From NCBI RefSeq assembly GCF_000018045.1, contig NC_009792.1, positions 4,650,001 to 4,714,000 of the forward strand: DNA of 64,000 bases, written 5' to 3'. A model generated the notes under the pieces. That model saw nothing but the letters and a program-made list of their open reading frames with translations, was not told the origin of the DNA and ran no database searches. Made by a program: the position numbers and the translations under genes. The DNA is from Citrobacter koseri ATCC BAA-895. Its GTDB lineage: Bacteria > Pseudomonadota > Gammaproteobacteria > Enterobacterales > Enterobacteriaceae. Below, piece by piece: positions 27,176 through 38,759 of this stretch. Numbering within the stretch: the stretch's first letter is position 1; each line of letters begins with the position of its first letter.

Positions 27176-27838
27176 CTAAATCCAACCACGTTCGGCAAAA
27201 GAAACGTACTCTCCGCGCCCAATCACAAGGTGATCCAGTACTCGTATATCCATGAACTGACAACATTTTACGACACGTTCGGTGATGAGTTTATCCGCTT
27301 TGCTCGGTTCTGCACACCCCGAGGGGTGATTATGCGCAAGGATCACCGCAGAAGCATTTAATTTTATCGCCTCGCGGATAATCTCGCGCGGATGCACCTC
27401 GACATGATTCAGCGTGCCGGAAAAAAGACGGCTGTGTTTAATCACCCGGTGCCGGGCATCCAGAAAGATCACCAGGAAGATCTCCCGCTCTTCCCCCGTC
27501 AACTGGCTTTGCAGAAACTCACGCGTCATTTCCGGGCTCAACAACGCGTTTTCCTTCATCATGCGCGCCTTGTAATAGCGCCTTGCCAGTTCGGCAATCC
27601 CCTTAAGCTGCGCATACTTAGCGATACCGATACCTGTACCGCGAAATTGCGCGAAATCCGCAGACAGCAACCCATAGAGCGACCCACTGCGTTGCAGCGT
27701 TTCATGCGCCAGAGCCATCACATCTTTTCCTGGCACTCCTGTACGTAAAAAGAGCGCCAGCAGTTCAACATCCGTCAGCGAACCAATTCCTGACTTCAAC
27801 ATTTTTTCCCGGGGCATTAAACGTTCCGGCGCATCCAT
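27176..27838 (-). CDS. radC: RadC family JAMM-domain protein (YicR)
   Basis: This 220-residue protein combines an N-terminal helix-hairpin-helix-like part (MPREKMLKSGIGSLTDVELLA) with a C-terminal JAMM/MPN+ metal site (ILAHNHPSGCAEPSKADKLI, about residues 165-185). RadC was once thought to be a repair protein; its biochemical role is unresolved. The ATG at 27838 follows an unusually strong AGGAGGTGAAC ribosome site. The N-terminus differs slightly from the E. coli form. Confidence 0.94.
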   Translation of the reverse strand: MDAPERLMPREKMLKSGIGSLTDVELLALFLRTGVPGKDVMALAHETLQRSGSLYGLLSADFAQFRGTGIGIAKYAQLKGIAELARRYYKARMMKENALLSPEMTREFLQSQLTGEEREIFLVIFLDARHRVIKHSRLFSGTLNHVEVHPREIIREAIKLNASAVILAHNHPSGCAEPSKADKLITERVVKCCQFMDIRVLDHLVIGRGEYVSFAERGWI

Positions 27839-28011
27839 ACGTTCACCTCCTTAAGCACGCCTCATGGTGGCATAGCTCCTGGGGTGAATCGACGCCCGTA
27901 TTTCACTCCTGCGTAGCGCCTCGCAAAGTGAATTACGGGCAACTGCACGACGGGATTCAGGATTGTGATAAAATGTCCGCCTTCTGGTGCAATCCAACAG
28001 GAAAGATCATG

Positions 28012-29232
28012 ATGAGCCTGGCTGGCAAAAAAATCGTTCTCGGCGTGAGCGGCGGCATTGCTGCCTATAAAGCCCCTGAACTGGTGCGTCGTTTACGCGA
28101 ACGCGGCGCCGACGTCCGCGTGGCGATGACCGAAGCGGCAAAAGCCTTTATCACGCCCCTGAGCCTACAGGCGGTGTCGGGTTATCCCGTTTCTGACAGT
28201 CTGCTTGACCCTGCCGCAGAAGCCGCGATGGGCCATATTGAGCTGGGGAAATGGGCGGATTTAGTTATCCTCGCGCCAGCCACGGCAGATCTGATCGCTC
28301 GCGTTGCTGCCGGTATGGCCAACGATCTGGTTTCAACGATTTGTCTGGCGACATCCGCCCCGATTGCCGTACTTCCGGCCATGAACCAGCAAATGTATCG
28401 CGCCGCCGCCACGCAACATAATCTGGATGTACTCGCGTCACGCGAAATGCTTATCTGGGGGCCGGACAGCGGCAGCCAGGCGTGTGGAGACGTGGGGCCA
28501 GGACGCATGCTCGACCCGTTGACCATTGTGGATATGGCGGCAGCACATTTCTCTCCTGTCAACGATCTGCAACATCTCAACATCATGATTACGGCGGGCC
28601 CGACGCGCGAGCCGCTCGATCCGGTGCGTTATATCTCTAACCACAGCTCCGGTAAGATGGGATTTGCCATTGCCGCCGCCGCCGCACGACGCGGCGCCAA
28701 CGTCACGCTGGTTTCCGGCCCCGTTGCGCTGCCCACGCCACCTTTTGTTCAGCGCATTGATGTGATGACCGCGCTGGAAATGGAAGCGGCAGTCCAGGCT
28801 GCGGTTCAGAAGCAGCATATTTTCATCGGCTGTGCTGCGGTTGCTGATTACCGTGCAGCCGCCGTCGCCAGTGAAAAAATTAAGAAACAGGCGACGCAGG
28901 GCGATGAATTAACAGTAAAAATGGTCAAGAACCCTGATATTGTCGCCGGGGTCGCCGCACTCAAAGACAAGCGGCCTTATGTCGTTGGGTTTGCCGCGGA
29001 AACAAATAATGTGGAAGAATACGCCCGGCAAAAACGTATCCGCAAAAACCTTGATCTGATCTGCGCGAACGATGTTTCGCTTTCAACTCAAGGATTTAAT
29101 AGCGACAGCAACGCATTACACCTTTTCTGGCAGGATGGAGATAAAGCCTTACCGCTCGAACGGAAAGCGCTCCTGGGCCAATTATTACTCGACGAGATCG
29201 TGACCCGTTATGATGAAAAAAATCGACGTTAA
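28012..29232 (+). CDS. coaBC: bifunctional phosphopantothenoylcysteine decarboxylase/phosphopantothenate-cysteine ligase CoaBC (Dfp)
   Basis: CoaBC carries out two steps of CoA synthesis: ligation of cysteine to phosphopantothenate and decarboxylation. The 406-residue protein begins MSLAGKKIVLGVSGGIAAYK. The flavoprotein CoaC half holds GHIELGKWADLVILAPATADLIARVAAGMANDL and the SGSQACGDVGPGRM loop (Cys about 158). The CoaB half begins at LNIMITAGPTREPLDPVRYISNHSSGKMG, with KIKKQ near residue 289. ATG 28012 gives the known length; earlier in-frame starts lie in the divergent promoter region. Its end overlaps dut. Confidence 0.97.
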   Translation: MSLAGKKIVLGVSGGIAAYKAPELVRRLRERGADVRVAMTEAAKAFITPLSLQAVSGYPVSDSLLDPAAEAAMGHIELGKWADLVILAPATADLIARVAAGMANDLVSTICLATSAPIAVLPAMNQQMYRAAATQHNLDVLASREMLIWGPDSGSQACGDVGPGRMLDPLTIVDMAAAHFSPVNDLQHLNIMITAGPTREPLDPVRYISNHSSGKMGFAIAAAAARRGANVTLVSGPVALPTPPFVQRIDVMTALEMEAAVQAAVQKQHIFIGCAAVADYRAAAVASEKIKKQATQGDELTVKMVKNPDIVAGVAALKDKRPYVVGFAAETNNVEEYARQKRIRKNLDLICANDVSLSTQGFNSDSNALHLFWQDGDKALPLERKALLGQLLLDEIVTRYDEKNRR

Positions 29233-29668
29233 GATTCTGGACCCGCGCGTTGGGCAGCAATTTCCGCTTCCAACTTATGCCACCTCCGGCTCCGCCGGAC
29301 TTGACCTGCGCGCCTGTCTCGATGACGCCGTAGAACTGGCGCCTGGCGCAACGACGCTGGTGCCGACCGGTCTGGCGATTCATATTGCCGATCCGTCTCT
29401 GGCAGCGGTAATGCTGCCACGTTCCGGCCTGGGCCATAAGCATGGTATTGTGCTCGGCAATCTGGTCGGCCTGATCGACTCTGACTATCAGGGTCAGTTG
29501 ATGGTTTCCATCTGGAACCGTGGCCAGGACAGCTTTACCATTGAGCCGGGCGAACGTATTGCTCAGATGGTTTTCGTACCAGTTGTACAGGCCGAATTTA
29601 ATCTGGTGGAAGAGTTTGAAGCCACCGACCGTGGTGAAGGCGGCTTCGGCCATTCTGGTCGCAAGTAA
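29210..29668 (+). CDS. dut: deoxyuridine 5'-triphosphate nucleotidohydrolase Dut
   Basis: Dut hydrolyses dUTP to dUMP and pyrophosphate, keeping uracil out of DNA and feeding dTMP synthesis. All five trimeric dUTPase motifs are visible: GSAGLDLRA, PRSGLGHKHG, GNLVGLIDSDYQG, GERIAQMVFVP and the C-terminal RGEGGFGHSGRK. The start may be ATG 29210 or the adjacent ATG 29213 (151 residues, as in E. coli). It overlaps the end of coaBC by about 20 bases. Confidence 0.97.
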   Translation: MMKKIDVKILDPRVGQQFPLPTYATSGSAGLDLRACLDDAVELAPGATTLVPTGLAIHIADPSLAAVMLPRSGLGHKHGIVLGNLVGLIDSDYQGQLMVSIWNRGQDSFTIEPGERIAQMVFVPVVQAEFNLVEEFEATDRGEGGFGHSGRK

Positions 29669-29777
29669 GACATTTACGCATCCTGATAACGACATAACAT
29701 CGCCGCAAACGCTGAGTTTGCGGTCATAGTGTGGATGCTCGCCTGGCAAGTGCTTATTTTCAGGGGTATTTTGTAAC

Positions 29778-30374
29778 ATGGCAGAAAAACAAACTGCGAA
29801 AAGGAATCGTCGCGAAGAAATACTTCAGTCTCTGGCGCTGATGCTGGAATCCAGCGATGGAAGCCAACGCATCACAACAGCGAAACTGGCAGCCTCCGTC
29901 GGCGTTTCTGAAGCGGCGCTGTATCGCCATTTTCCCAGTAAGACTCGCATGTTCGATAGTCTGATTGAGTTTATCGAAGACAGTCTGATTACCCGTATCA
30001 ATCTGATCTTAAAAGATGAGAAAGACACCAGCGCGCGTCTGCGTTTAATTGTGTTGTTGATTCTGGGCTTCGGCGAACGCAACCCAGGCCTGACGCGTAT
30101 CCTCACCGGTCATGCGTTAATGTTTGAACAAGATCGCCTGCAAGGACGGATTAACCAGCTGTTTGAGCGCATTGAAGCGCAGCTGCGTCAGGTTCTGCGG
30201 GAAAAAAGAATGCGCGAAGGCGAAGGGTACGCCACGGATGAAACCCTGCTGGCAAGTCAGTTGCTGGCGTTTTGTGAAGGGATGTTGTCCCGCTTTGTAC
30301 GCAGCGAGTTCAAATACCGCCCAACGGACGATTTCGACGCCCGCTGGCCGTTGGTTGCTGCGCAATTGCAGTAA
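29778..30374 (+). CDS. slmA: nucleoid occlusion factor SlmA
   Basis: SlmA is a TetR-family DNA-binding protein that blocks FtsZ ring assembly over the nucleoid. The 198-residue protein has the TetR helix-turn-helix RITTAKLAASVGVSEAALYRHFPSKTRMFDSLIEFIE at about residues 31-67. It follows dut by 109 bp and is followed by a BIME and pyrE on the other strand. Confidence 0.97.
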   Translation: MAEKQTAKRNRREEILQSLALMLESSDGSQRITTAKLAASVGVSEAALYRHFPSKTRMFDSLIEFIEDSLITRINLILKDEKDTSARLRLIVLLILGFGERNPGLTRILTGHALMFEQDRLQGRINQLFERIEAQLRQVLREKRMREGEGYATDETLLASQLLAFCEGMLSRFVRSEFKYRPTDDFDARWPLVAAQLQ

Positions 30375-30381
30375 CAGCGTA

Positions 30382-30443
30382 GCCGGATGGCGGCGATGCC
30401 TTATCCGGCCTTACAGGCCCGGTAAGCGCTACGCCGCCGGGCA
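30382..30443. repeat. BIME between slmA and pyrE
   Basis: Two inverted REP units are visible, GCCGGATGGCGGCGATGCC/TTATCCGGC and GGCCCGGTAAGCGCTACGCC/GCCGGGC, between convergent genes. Confidence 0.85.
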
Positions 30444-30449
30444 ATTCAC

Positions 30450-31091
30450 TTAAACCCCGTACGCTTCCCGATACGCGCGCACTGCCGCCAGATGTTCCGC
30501 CATCTCTGGTTTCTCTTCCAGATACGCAATCAGGTCTTTCAGCGTGATAATCGAGATCACCTGACACCCGTAATCGCGTTCAACTTCCTGAATCGCGGAA
30601 ATCTCGCCACGGCCACGCTCCTGACGATCCAAAGAAATCAGCACCCCCGCCAGACTTGCGCCATTCGCCTGGATAATCTCCATCGATTCACGAATTGCAG
30701 TACCCGCAGTGATCACATCATCCACCAGCATCACGCGTCCCTGTAATGGACTCCCGACCAGACTTCCGCCTTCACCGTGGTCTTTGGCTTCCTTACGGTT
30801 AAAGCAGTACGGCAGGTCTTTGTCATGGTGTTCCGCCAGTGCAACAGCGGTGGTCGTCGCAATCGGGATACCTTTATAGGCCGGACCAAACAGCAGATCG
30901 AAATCGATACCCGAATCCACCAACGCTTCGGCATAAAAACGTCCCAGCAGAGCCAGATCGCGCCCGGTATTAAACAGCCCGGCGTTGAAGAAATAGGGGC
31001 TTTTGCGCCCGGATTTCAGCGTAAATTCACCAAACTTTAGTACCTGCTTGTTAAGCGCAAACTCAATAAACTGGCGCTGATACGGTTTCAT
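30450..31091 (-). CDS. pyrE: orotate phosphoribosyltransferase PyrE
   Basis: PyrE converts orotate and PRPP to orotidine 5'-monophosphate in pyrimidine synthesis. The product is 213 residues when started at ATG 31091 (MKPYQRQFIEFALNKQVLKFG). The PRPP-binding motif VMLVDDVITAGTAIRESMEI lies near residue 120. Upstream in-frame codons extend toward the attenuator and are not needed. It is downstream of rph, and its expression should depend on the attenuator at about 31123-31152. Confidence 0.97.
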   Translation of the reverse strand: MKPYQRQFIEFALNKQVLKFGEFTLKSGRKSPYFFNAGLFNTGRDLALLGRFYAEALVDSGIDFDLLFGPAYKGIPIATTTAVALAEHHDKDLPYCFNRKEAKDHGEGGSLVGSPLQGRVMLVDDVITAGTAIRESMEIIQANGASLAGVLISLDRQERGRGEISAIQEVERDYGCQVISIITLKDLIAYLEEKPEMAEHLAAVRAYREAYGV

Positions 31092-31122
31092 GGATTCGCT
31101 CCTCATTTCACTTTATTACAGA

Positions 31123-31152
31123 CAAAAAAAAGGCGACTCGCTGGTCGCCTTA
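31123..31152 (-). promoter_or_regulatory. pyrE attenuator (UTP-sensing terminator)
   Basis: On the minus strand AAGGCGAC, a short loop and GTCGCCTT form a stem followed by eight T residues, beginning 4 bases after the rph stop. This is the classical pyrE attenuator: when UTP is low, RNA polymerase slows and translating ribosomes reach the end of rph, preventing the terminator. The intact rph frame ending right beside the hairpin supports this. Confidence 0.9.
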
Positions 31153-31155
31153 AAA

Positions 31156-31872
31156 TCAATTTTCTAACGCCGCTTTCTGCGTCGCTACAATGGATTCGAT
31201 TCCCCCTCGGGCTAATGCCAACAAGGTAAGGAGTTCTTCGTGACTGAACGGCTCGCCTTCTGCCGTTCCCTGCACTTCAATAATTCGACCGTCTTCGGTC
31301 ATTACCACGTTCATATCGGTTTCAGCCGCGGAGTCTTCAACGTACTCCAGATCGCAGAGCGCTTCACCATTCACGATGCCGACGGAAACCGCAGCCACCA
31401 TCCCTTTCATCGGGTTGGTTTTCAGCTTACCGTTCGCGACCAGCTTGTTCAGCGCATCGGCCAGCGCAACACAAGCCCCGGAGATAGATGCAGTACGCGT
31501 ACCGCCGTCCGCCTGGATCACATCGCAATCCAGAGTGATAGTAAACTCGCCAAGCGTTTTAAGATCGACAGCAGCGCGCAGCGCGCGGGCGATCAGACGC
31601 TGGATTTCCATCGTGCGGCCGCCCTGCTTGCCTTTCGCCGCTTCACGCGCGTTACGGGTATGCGTAGCGCGTGGCAACATGCCATATTCTGCGGTGATCC
31701 ACCCCTGGCCCTGCCCTTTCAAAAAGCGCGGTACGCCTTCTTCGATGGATGCCGTGCACAGCACTTTGGTATCTCCAAATTCGACCAGCACCGAGCCTTC
31801 AGCGTGTTTTGTATAGTTACGGGTCAGGGTTACGGGACGCACCTGATTAGCGCTACGGCCTGCTGGACGCAT
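31156..31872 (-). CDS. rph: ribonuclease PH Rph
   Basis: Rph is a phosphorolytic 3'-5' exoribonuclease that trims tRNA 3' ends. The full 238-residue frame is present (MRPAGRSANQVRPVTLTRNY ... GIESIVATQKAALEN), with ASIEEGVPRFLKGQGQGW, MLPRATHTRNAREAAKGKQGGRTMEIQRLI and CDVIQADGGTRTASISGA. It is therefore intact, unlike the frameshifted rph-1 of E. coli K-12. It is the leader gene of rph-pyrE and is divergent from yicC. Confidence 0.97.
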   Translation of the reverse strand: MRPAGRSANQVRPVTLTRNYTKHAEGSVLVEFGDTKVLCTASIEEGVPRFLKGQGQGWITAEYGMLPRATHTRNAREAAKGKQGGRTMEIQRLIARALRAAVDLKTLGEFTITLDCDVIQADGGTRTASISGACVALADALNKLVANGKLKTNPMKGMVAAVSVGIVNGEALCDLEYVEDSAAETDMNVVMTEDGRIIEVQGTAEGEPFSHEELLTLLALARGGIESIVATQKAALEN

Positions 31873-31997
31873 ATTGAGATCTCCGGCTTGAAACGAATGT
31901 GGCTGCGCATTATACGGACTTCCGGCGGTTATTCCTATCCTGACAAGGCATGGATGGCTATAATCCTTCCATCTCTCCTTTAAAAACAGGAACGTCT

Positions 31998-32861
31998 ATG
32001 ATCCGCAGTATGACCGCCTACGCCCGGCGTGAAATCAAGGGTGAATGGGGTAGCGCTACCTGGGAAATGCGCTCGGTAAACCAGCGTTATCTGGAAACGT
32101 ATTTTCGTCTGCCGGAACAGTTCCGTAGCCTTGAACCTGTTGTACGCGAACGCATTCGTACACGCCTGACGCGCGGAAAAATCGAATGTACTTTACGCTT
32201 TGAACCCGATGCCAGCGCGCAAGGCGAACTCATTCTGAATGAGAAGCTGGCAAAGCAGCTCGTTGCCTCCGCGAACTGGGTCAAAATGCAGAGCGATGAA
32301 GGGGAAATCAACCCGGTAGATATCCTGCGTTGGCCGGGCGTCATGGCCGCCCAGGAACAGGATCTGGACGCGATTGCCGCAGAGATCCTCGCCGCGCTGG
32401 ACGGGACGCTGGATGACTTCATTGTCGCCCGGGAAACCGAAGGTCAGGCTTTGAAAGCGCTGATTGAGCAGCGTCTGGAAGGCGTCAGCGCTGAGGTAGT
32501 GAAAGTCCGTGCCCATATGCCGGAAATCCTGCAATGGCAGCGCGAACGTCTGGTAGCAAAACTGGAAGACGCACAGGTACAACTGGAAAATAACCGTCTG
32601 GAGCAAGAGCTGGTGCTGATGGCACAGCGCATTGACGTGGCGGAAGAGCTGGATCGTCTGGACGCGCACGTCAAAGAAACCTACAACATCCTGAAGAAAA
32701 AAGAGGCGGTTGGCCGTCGTCTGGACTTTATGATGCAGGAGTTCAACCGCGAGTCGAACACGCTGGCCTCCAAATCCATCAATGCTGATGTCACCAATTC
32801 TGCAATTGAGCTGAAAGTATTGATCGAGCAAATGCGCGAGCAAATACAGAATATCGAGTAA
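31998..32861 (+). CDS. yicC: YicC family endoribonuclease
   Basis: The 287-residue protein (MIRSMTAYARREIKGEWGSA ... LIEQMREQIQNIE) is YicC, a widely conserved protein shown in E. coli to have ribonuclease activity and to affect the small RNA RyhB. An N-terminal YicC domain and a C-terminal DUF1732 part with LDFMMQEFNRESNTLASKS are visible. ATG 31998 gives the standard start; an in-frame codon at 31950 would add 16 unlikely residues. It is divergent from rph. Confidence 0.95.
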   Translation: MIRSMTAYARREIKGEWGSATWEMRSVNQRYLETYFRLPEQFRSLEPVVRERIRTRLTRGKIECTLRFEPDASAQGELILNEKLAKQLVASANWVKMQSDEGEINPVDILRWPGVMAAQEQDLDAIAAEILAALDGTLDDFIVARETEGQALKALIEQRLEGVSAEVVKVRAHMPEILQWQRERLVAKLEDAQVQLENNRLEQELVLMAQRIDVAEELDRLDAHVKETYNILKKKEAVGRRLDFMMQEFNRESNTLASKSINADVTNSAIELKVLIEQMREQIQNIE

Positions 32862-32871
32862 ACCTCATTCC

Positions 32872-32905
32872 CACGTAGCCCGTCGCGATGCGATGGCGCT
32901 ACGTG
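32872..32905 (+). terminator. hairpin after yicC
   Basis: CACGTAGC at 32872-32879 pairs with GCTACGTG at 32898-32905, just after the yicC stop, and is followed by CTTCCTTTAC. It is a plausible terminator but the T-run is short. Confidence 0.5.
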
Positions 32906-33118
32906 CTTCCTTTACACTCCGTACTGCCCTCGCCACTTTCGGATTACTTTTTCTTATTCATTTTCTAATCCATTAAAAATGAATAGCGCATAAATAGCGG
33001 ATTAATCGCAATATCCGCATAAACTATAGTTATCAAAATTGCTTCACCTTAGAAAATCTCAATCGTGATATTACGCACAAATCGTTAGTCTTTGCCCTCA
33101 GTAAACCAGGGGGAAGAC

Positions 33119-33732
33119 ATGCTGTTACACGTTCTCTACTTAATTGGCATTACTGCCGAAGCCATGACCGGGGCGCTCGCTGCGGGTCGACGCCGCATGG
33201 ATACATTTGGCGTTATTATCATTGCCACCGCGACAGCAATTGGCGGCGGTTCCGTACGCGATATTCTGCTCGGTCACTATCCGCTCGGTTGGGTACAGCA
33301 CCCTGAGTACGTGATTATTGTCGCTTCTGCTGCGGTTCTGACGACGATCGTCGCCCCTGTAATGCCTTACCTACGCAAACTGTTCCTTGTACTTGATGCG
33401 CTGGGCTTAGTGGTCTTTTCTATTATCGGCGCTCAGGTTGCGCTGGATATGGGGCATAGCCCGGTCATCGCTATTGTGGCGGCTGTCATTACCGGCGTAT
33501 TTGGCGGCGTATTGCGTGACATGTTCTGCAAACGTATTCCGCTGGTCTTCCAGAAAGAGCTGTATGCTGGTGTTTCCTTTGCGTCTGCCGTGTTGTACAT
33601 CGCGCTACAACACTACGTATCCAACCAAGACGTCGTGGTTATCTCCACGCTGGTTTTTGGCTTTACCGCTCGCTTGCTGGCGCTGCGTCTCAAACTTGGC
33701 CTGCCGGTGTTTTACTATCGCCACGAAGGTCA

Positions 33733-33736
<4 letters not shown>
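33119..33736 (+). CDS. yicG: TRIC-family membrane protein YicG
   Basis: This 205-residue inner-membrane protein has two repeats of three transmembrane helices with glycine-rich signatures (TAIGGGSVRDILLG and VFGGVLRDMFCKRIP), characteristic of the UPF0126/TRIC family. In E. coli YicG has been linked to glycine uptake. ATG 33119 follows a GGGGAAG ribosome site. The last 4 bases overlap the convergent ligB end. dinD, which lies between yicC and yicG in E. coli K-12, is not present. Confidence 0.93.
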
Positions 33737-35418
<1,682 letters not shown>

Positions 35419-35662
35419 TACCTCCGCTGTAGATTGCGGGCCAGGTATAACGCGGGGCGTCATCAAAACCGAGAGGCAAAAAGCGATCGTGCGAACACGC
35501 TTCCAGACATTTTCATTGATTGCAGTAACTACACGGTAAATCAGGAAACAGGTACGCAAAACGCAATAAACTGACGCAAAAAGTGTGACAAAGGCTACGT
35601 CACATAGCGGCGACGTGTATAATAAGCTCGTATGTAGGCTCTCTTTCGATAATCACATACAT

Positions 35663-36295
<633 letters not shown>

Positions 36296-36349
36296 ACCCA
36301 CTTTCAGTATTATGCCCAGTCATTTCTTCACCTGTGGAGCATTTTAAAT

Positions 36350-36625
36350 ATGGCACGCGTAACTGTTCAGGACGCTGTAGAGAAAATTGGTAACCGTTTT
36401 GACCTGGTACTGGTCGCCGCGCGTCGCGCTCGTCAGATGCAGGTAGGCGGCAAGGATCCGCTTGTACCGGAAGAAAACGATAAAACTACCGTAATCGCGC
36501 TGCGCGAAATCGAAGAAGGTCTGATCAACAACCAGATCCTCGACGTCCGTGAGCGCCAGGAACAGCAAGAGCAGGAAGCCGCTGAATTACAAGCCGTTAC
36601 CGCTATTGCTGAAGGCCGTCGTTAA
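36350..36625 (+). CDS. rpoZ: RNA polymerase omega subunit RpoZ
   Basis: The omega subunit assists assembly of RNA polymerase and forms part of ppGpp site 1. The 91-residue protein begins [29 protein letters not shown] and ends ...TAIAEGRR, as in E. coli. It is directly upstream of spoT (18 bp), the gene for ppGpp turnover, which is a conserved functional pairing. Confidence 0.98.
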
Positions 36626-36643
36626 TCACAAAGCGGGTCGCCC

Positions 36644-38755
36644 TTGTATCTGTTTGAAAGCCTGAATCAACTGATTCAAAACTACCTGCCTGAAGACCAG
36701 ATAAAACGTCTTCAGCAGGCGTATCTCGTTGCACGTGACGCTCACGAGGGTCAGACACGTTCAAGCGGTGAACCCTATATCACGCACCCGGTTGCGGTAG
36801 CCTGTATTCTGGCCGAGATGAAACTCGACTATGAAACGCTGATGGCTGCGCTGCTGCATGACGTGATTGAAGATACTCCTGCGACCTACCAGGACATGGA
36901 ACAGCTTTTTGGTAAAAGCGTTGCAGAGCTGGTAGAAGGGGTATCCAAGCTTGATAAGCTTAAGTTCCGCGATAAGAAAGAAGCGCAGGCTGAAAACTTT
37001 CGCAAGATGATTATGGCGATGGTGCAGGATATCCGCGTCATTCTCATCAAACTTGCCGACCGCACTCACAACATGCGCACGCTGGGCTCATTACGCCCGG
37101 ATAAACGTCGCCGCATCGCCCGTGAAACCCTTGAGATCTACAGTCCGCTGGCGCACCGTTTAGGTATTCATCACATTAAAACCGAGCTGGAAGAGCTGGG
37201 TTTTGAAGCGCTGTACCCAAACCGCTATCGCGTGATTAAAGAAGTGGTAAAAGCCGCTCGCGGCAACCGCAAAGAGATGATTCAAAAAATCCTCTCTGAG
37301 ATCGAAGGACGTTTGCAGGAAGCAGGCATTCCGTGTCGCGTGAGCGGGCGTGAAAAGCATTTGTACTCTATCTACTGCAAAATGGTGCTCAAAGAGCAGC
37401 GTTTTCACTCCATCATGGACATCTACGCCTTTCGCGTGATCGTACATGATGCCGATACCTGCTATCGCGTACTCGGCCAGATGCACAGCCTGTATAAGCC
37501 GCGTCCGGGGCGCGTAAAAGACTATATCGCCATTCCAAAAGCGAACGGCTATCAGTCTTTACACACTTCGATGATCGGCCCGCACGGCGTTCCGGTTGAG
37601 GTACAGATCCGTACCGAAGACATGGACCAGATGGCGGAAATGGGGGTTGCGGCGCACTGGGCTTATAAAGAGCACGGTGAAACCAGCACCACCGCGCAAA
37701 TCCGCGCTCAGCGCTGGATGCAAAGCCTGCTGGAGCTGCAACAGAGCGCCGGTAGCTCGTTTGAATTTATCGAGAGCGTTAAATCCGATCTCTTCCCGGA
37801 TGAGATTTACGTTTTCACACCGGAAGGGCGCATTGTTGAGCTGCCTGCCGGTGCCACGCCGGTCGACTTCGCCTATGCCGTACATACCGATATCGGTCAT
37901 GCCTGCGTAGGCGCGCGCGTCGACAGGCAGCCATACCCACTGTCACAGCCGCTTACCAGCGGTCAGACCGTCGAAATTATTACCGCCCCTGGCGCACGCC
38001 CGAATGCGGCATGGCTTAACTTTGTCGTCAGCTCAAAAGCTCGCGCCAAAATTCGCCAGTTGCTGAAGAACCTCAAGCGTGATGATTCCGTCAGCCTGGG
38101 GCGCCGTCTGCTCAACCATGCCCTCGGCGGCAGCCGTAAACTGGCTGAAATCCCGCAGGAGAATATCCAGCGCGAACTGGAGCGAATGAAGCTCGCAACG
38201 CTGGACGATCTGCTGGCGGAAATTGGTCTGGGCAATGCGATGAGCGTGGTGGTGGCGAAAAATCTTCAGCAAGGCGAAGCCGCAGCACCTGCCACAACGC
38301 AGTCCAATCATGGGCATTTGCCGATTAAAGGCGCGGATGGCGTGCTGATCACCTTTGCGAAGTGCTGCCGCCCGATTCCAGGCGACCCGATCATTGCGCA
38401 CGTCAGCCCAGGTAAAGGGTTAGTTATCCACCATGAATCCTGCCGCAACATCCGTGGTTACCAGAAAGAGCCAGAGAAGTTTATGGCTGTGGAATGGGAC
38501 AAAGAGACGGAGCAGGAGTTCATCACCGAAATTAAGGTGGATATGTTTAACCACCAGGGGGCGCTGGCCAACCTGACGGCGGCAATCAACACGACGACCT
38601 CCAATATTCAGAGTCTGAATACGGAAGAAAAGGATGGTCGCGTCTATAGCGCCTTTATTCGCCTCACCGCGCGTGACCGCGTGCATCTGGCGAATATCAT
38701 GCGCAAAATCCGCGTGATGCCGGACGTGATAAAAGTCACCCGTAACCGAAACTAG
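36644..38755 (+). CDS. spoT: bifunctional (p)ppGpp synthetase/hydrolase SpoT
   Basis: SpoT hydrolyses and, weakly, makes (p)ppGpp in response to carbon, fatty-acid and iron stress. The 703-residue protein has the HD hydrolase domain (HPVAVACILAEMKLDYETLMAALLHDVIEDT, HD at about 72-73), the synthetase-like domain (YKPRPGRVKDYIAIPKANGYQSLHTS), a TGS domain (DEIYVFTPEGRIVELPAGATPVDFAYAVH), a conserved-Cys region (FAKCCRPIPGDPI) and a C-terminal ACT domain. The start is TTG at 36644 giving MYLFESLNQLI, as in E. coli. It is co-transcribed with rpoZ, trmH and recG. Confidence 0.98.
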   Translation: MYLFESLNQLIQNYLPEDQIKRLQQAYLVARDAHEGQTRSSGEPYITHPVAVACILAEMKLDYETLMAALLHDVIEDTPATYQDMEQLFGKSVAELVEGVSKLDKLKFRDKKEAQAENFRKMIMAMVQDIRVILIKLADRTHNMRTLGSLRPDKRRRIARETLEIYSPLAHRLGIHHIKTELEELGFEALYPNRYRVIKEVVKAARGNRKEMIQKILSEIEGRLQEAGIPCRVSGREKHLYSIYCKMVLKEQRFHSIMDIYAFRVIVHDADTCYRVLGQMHSLYKPRPGRVKDYIAIPKANGYQSLHTSMIGPHGVPVEVQIRTEDMDQMAEMGVAAHWAYKEHGETSTTAQIRAQRWMQSLLELQQSAGSSFEFIESVKSDLFPDEIYVFTPEGRIVELPAGATPVDFAYAVHTDIGHACVGARVDRQPYPLSQPLTSGQTVEIITAPGARPNAAWLNFVVSSKARAKIRQLLKNLKRDDSVSLGRRLLNHALGGSRKLAEIPQENIQRELERMKLATLDDLLAEIGLGNAMSVVVAKNLQQGEAAAPATTQSNHGHLPIKGADGVLITFAKCCRPIPGDPIIAHVSPGKGLVIHHESCRNIRGYQKEPEKFMAVEWDKETEQEFITEIKVDMFNHQGALANLTAAINTTTSNIQSLNTEEKDGRVYSAFIRLTARDRVHLANIMRKIRVMPDVIKVTRNRN

Positions 38756-38759
38756 TTTT

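Noticed and set aside
31240..31983. 247-codon open frame on the plus strand over rph
   Set aside because: It is antisense to rph and has no family features; it also crosses the yicC promoter region.
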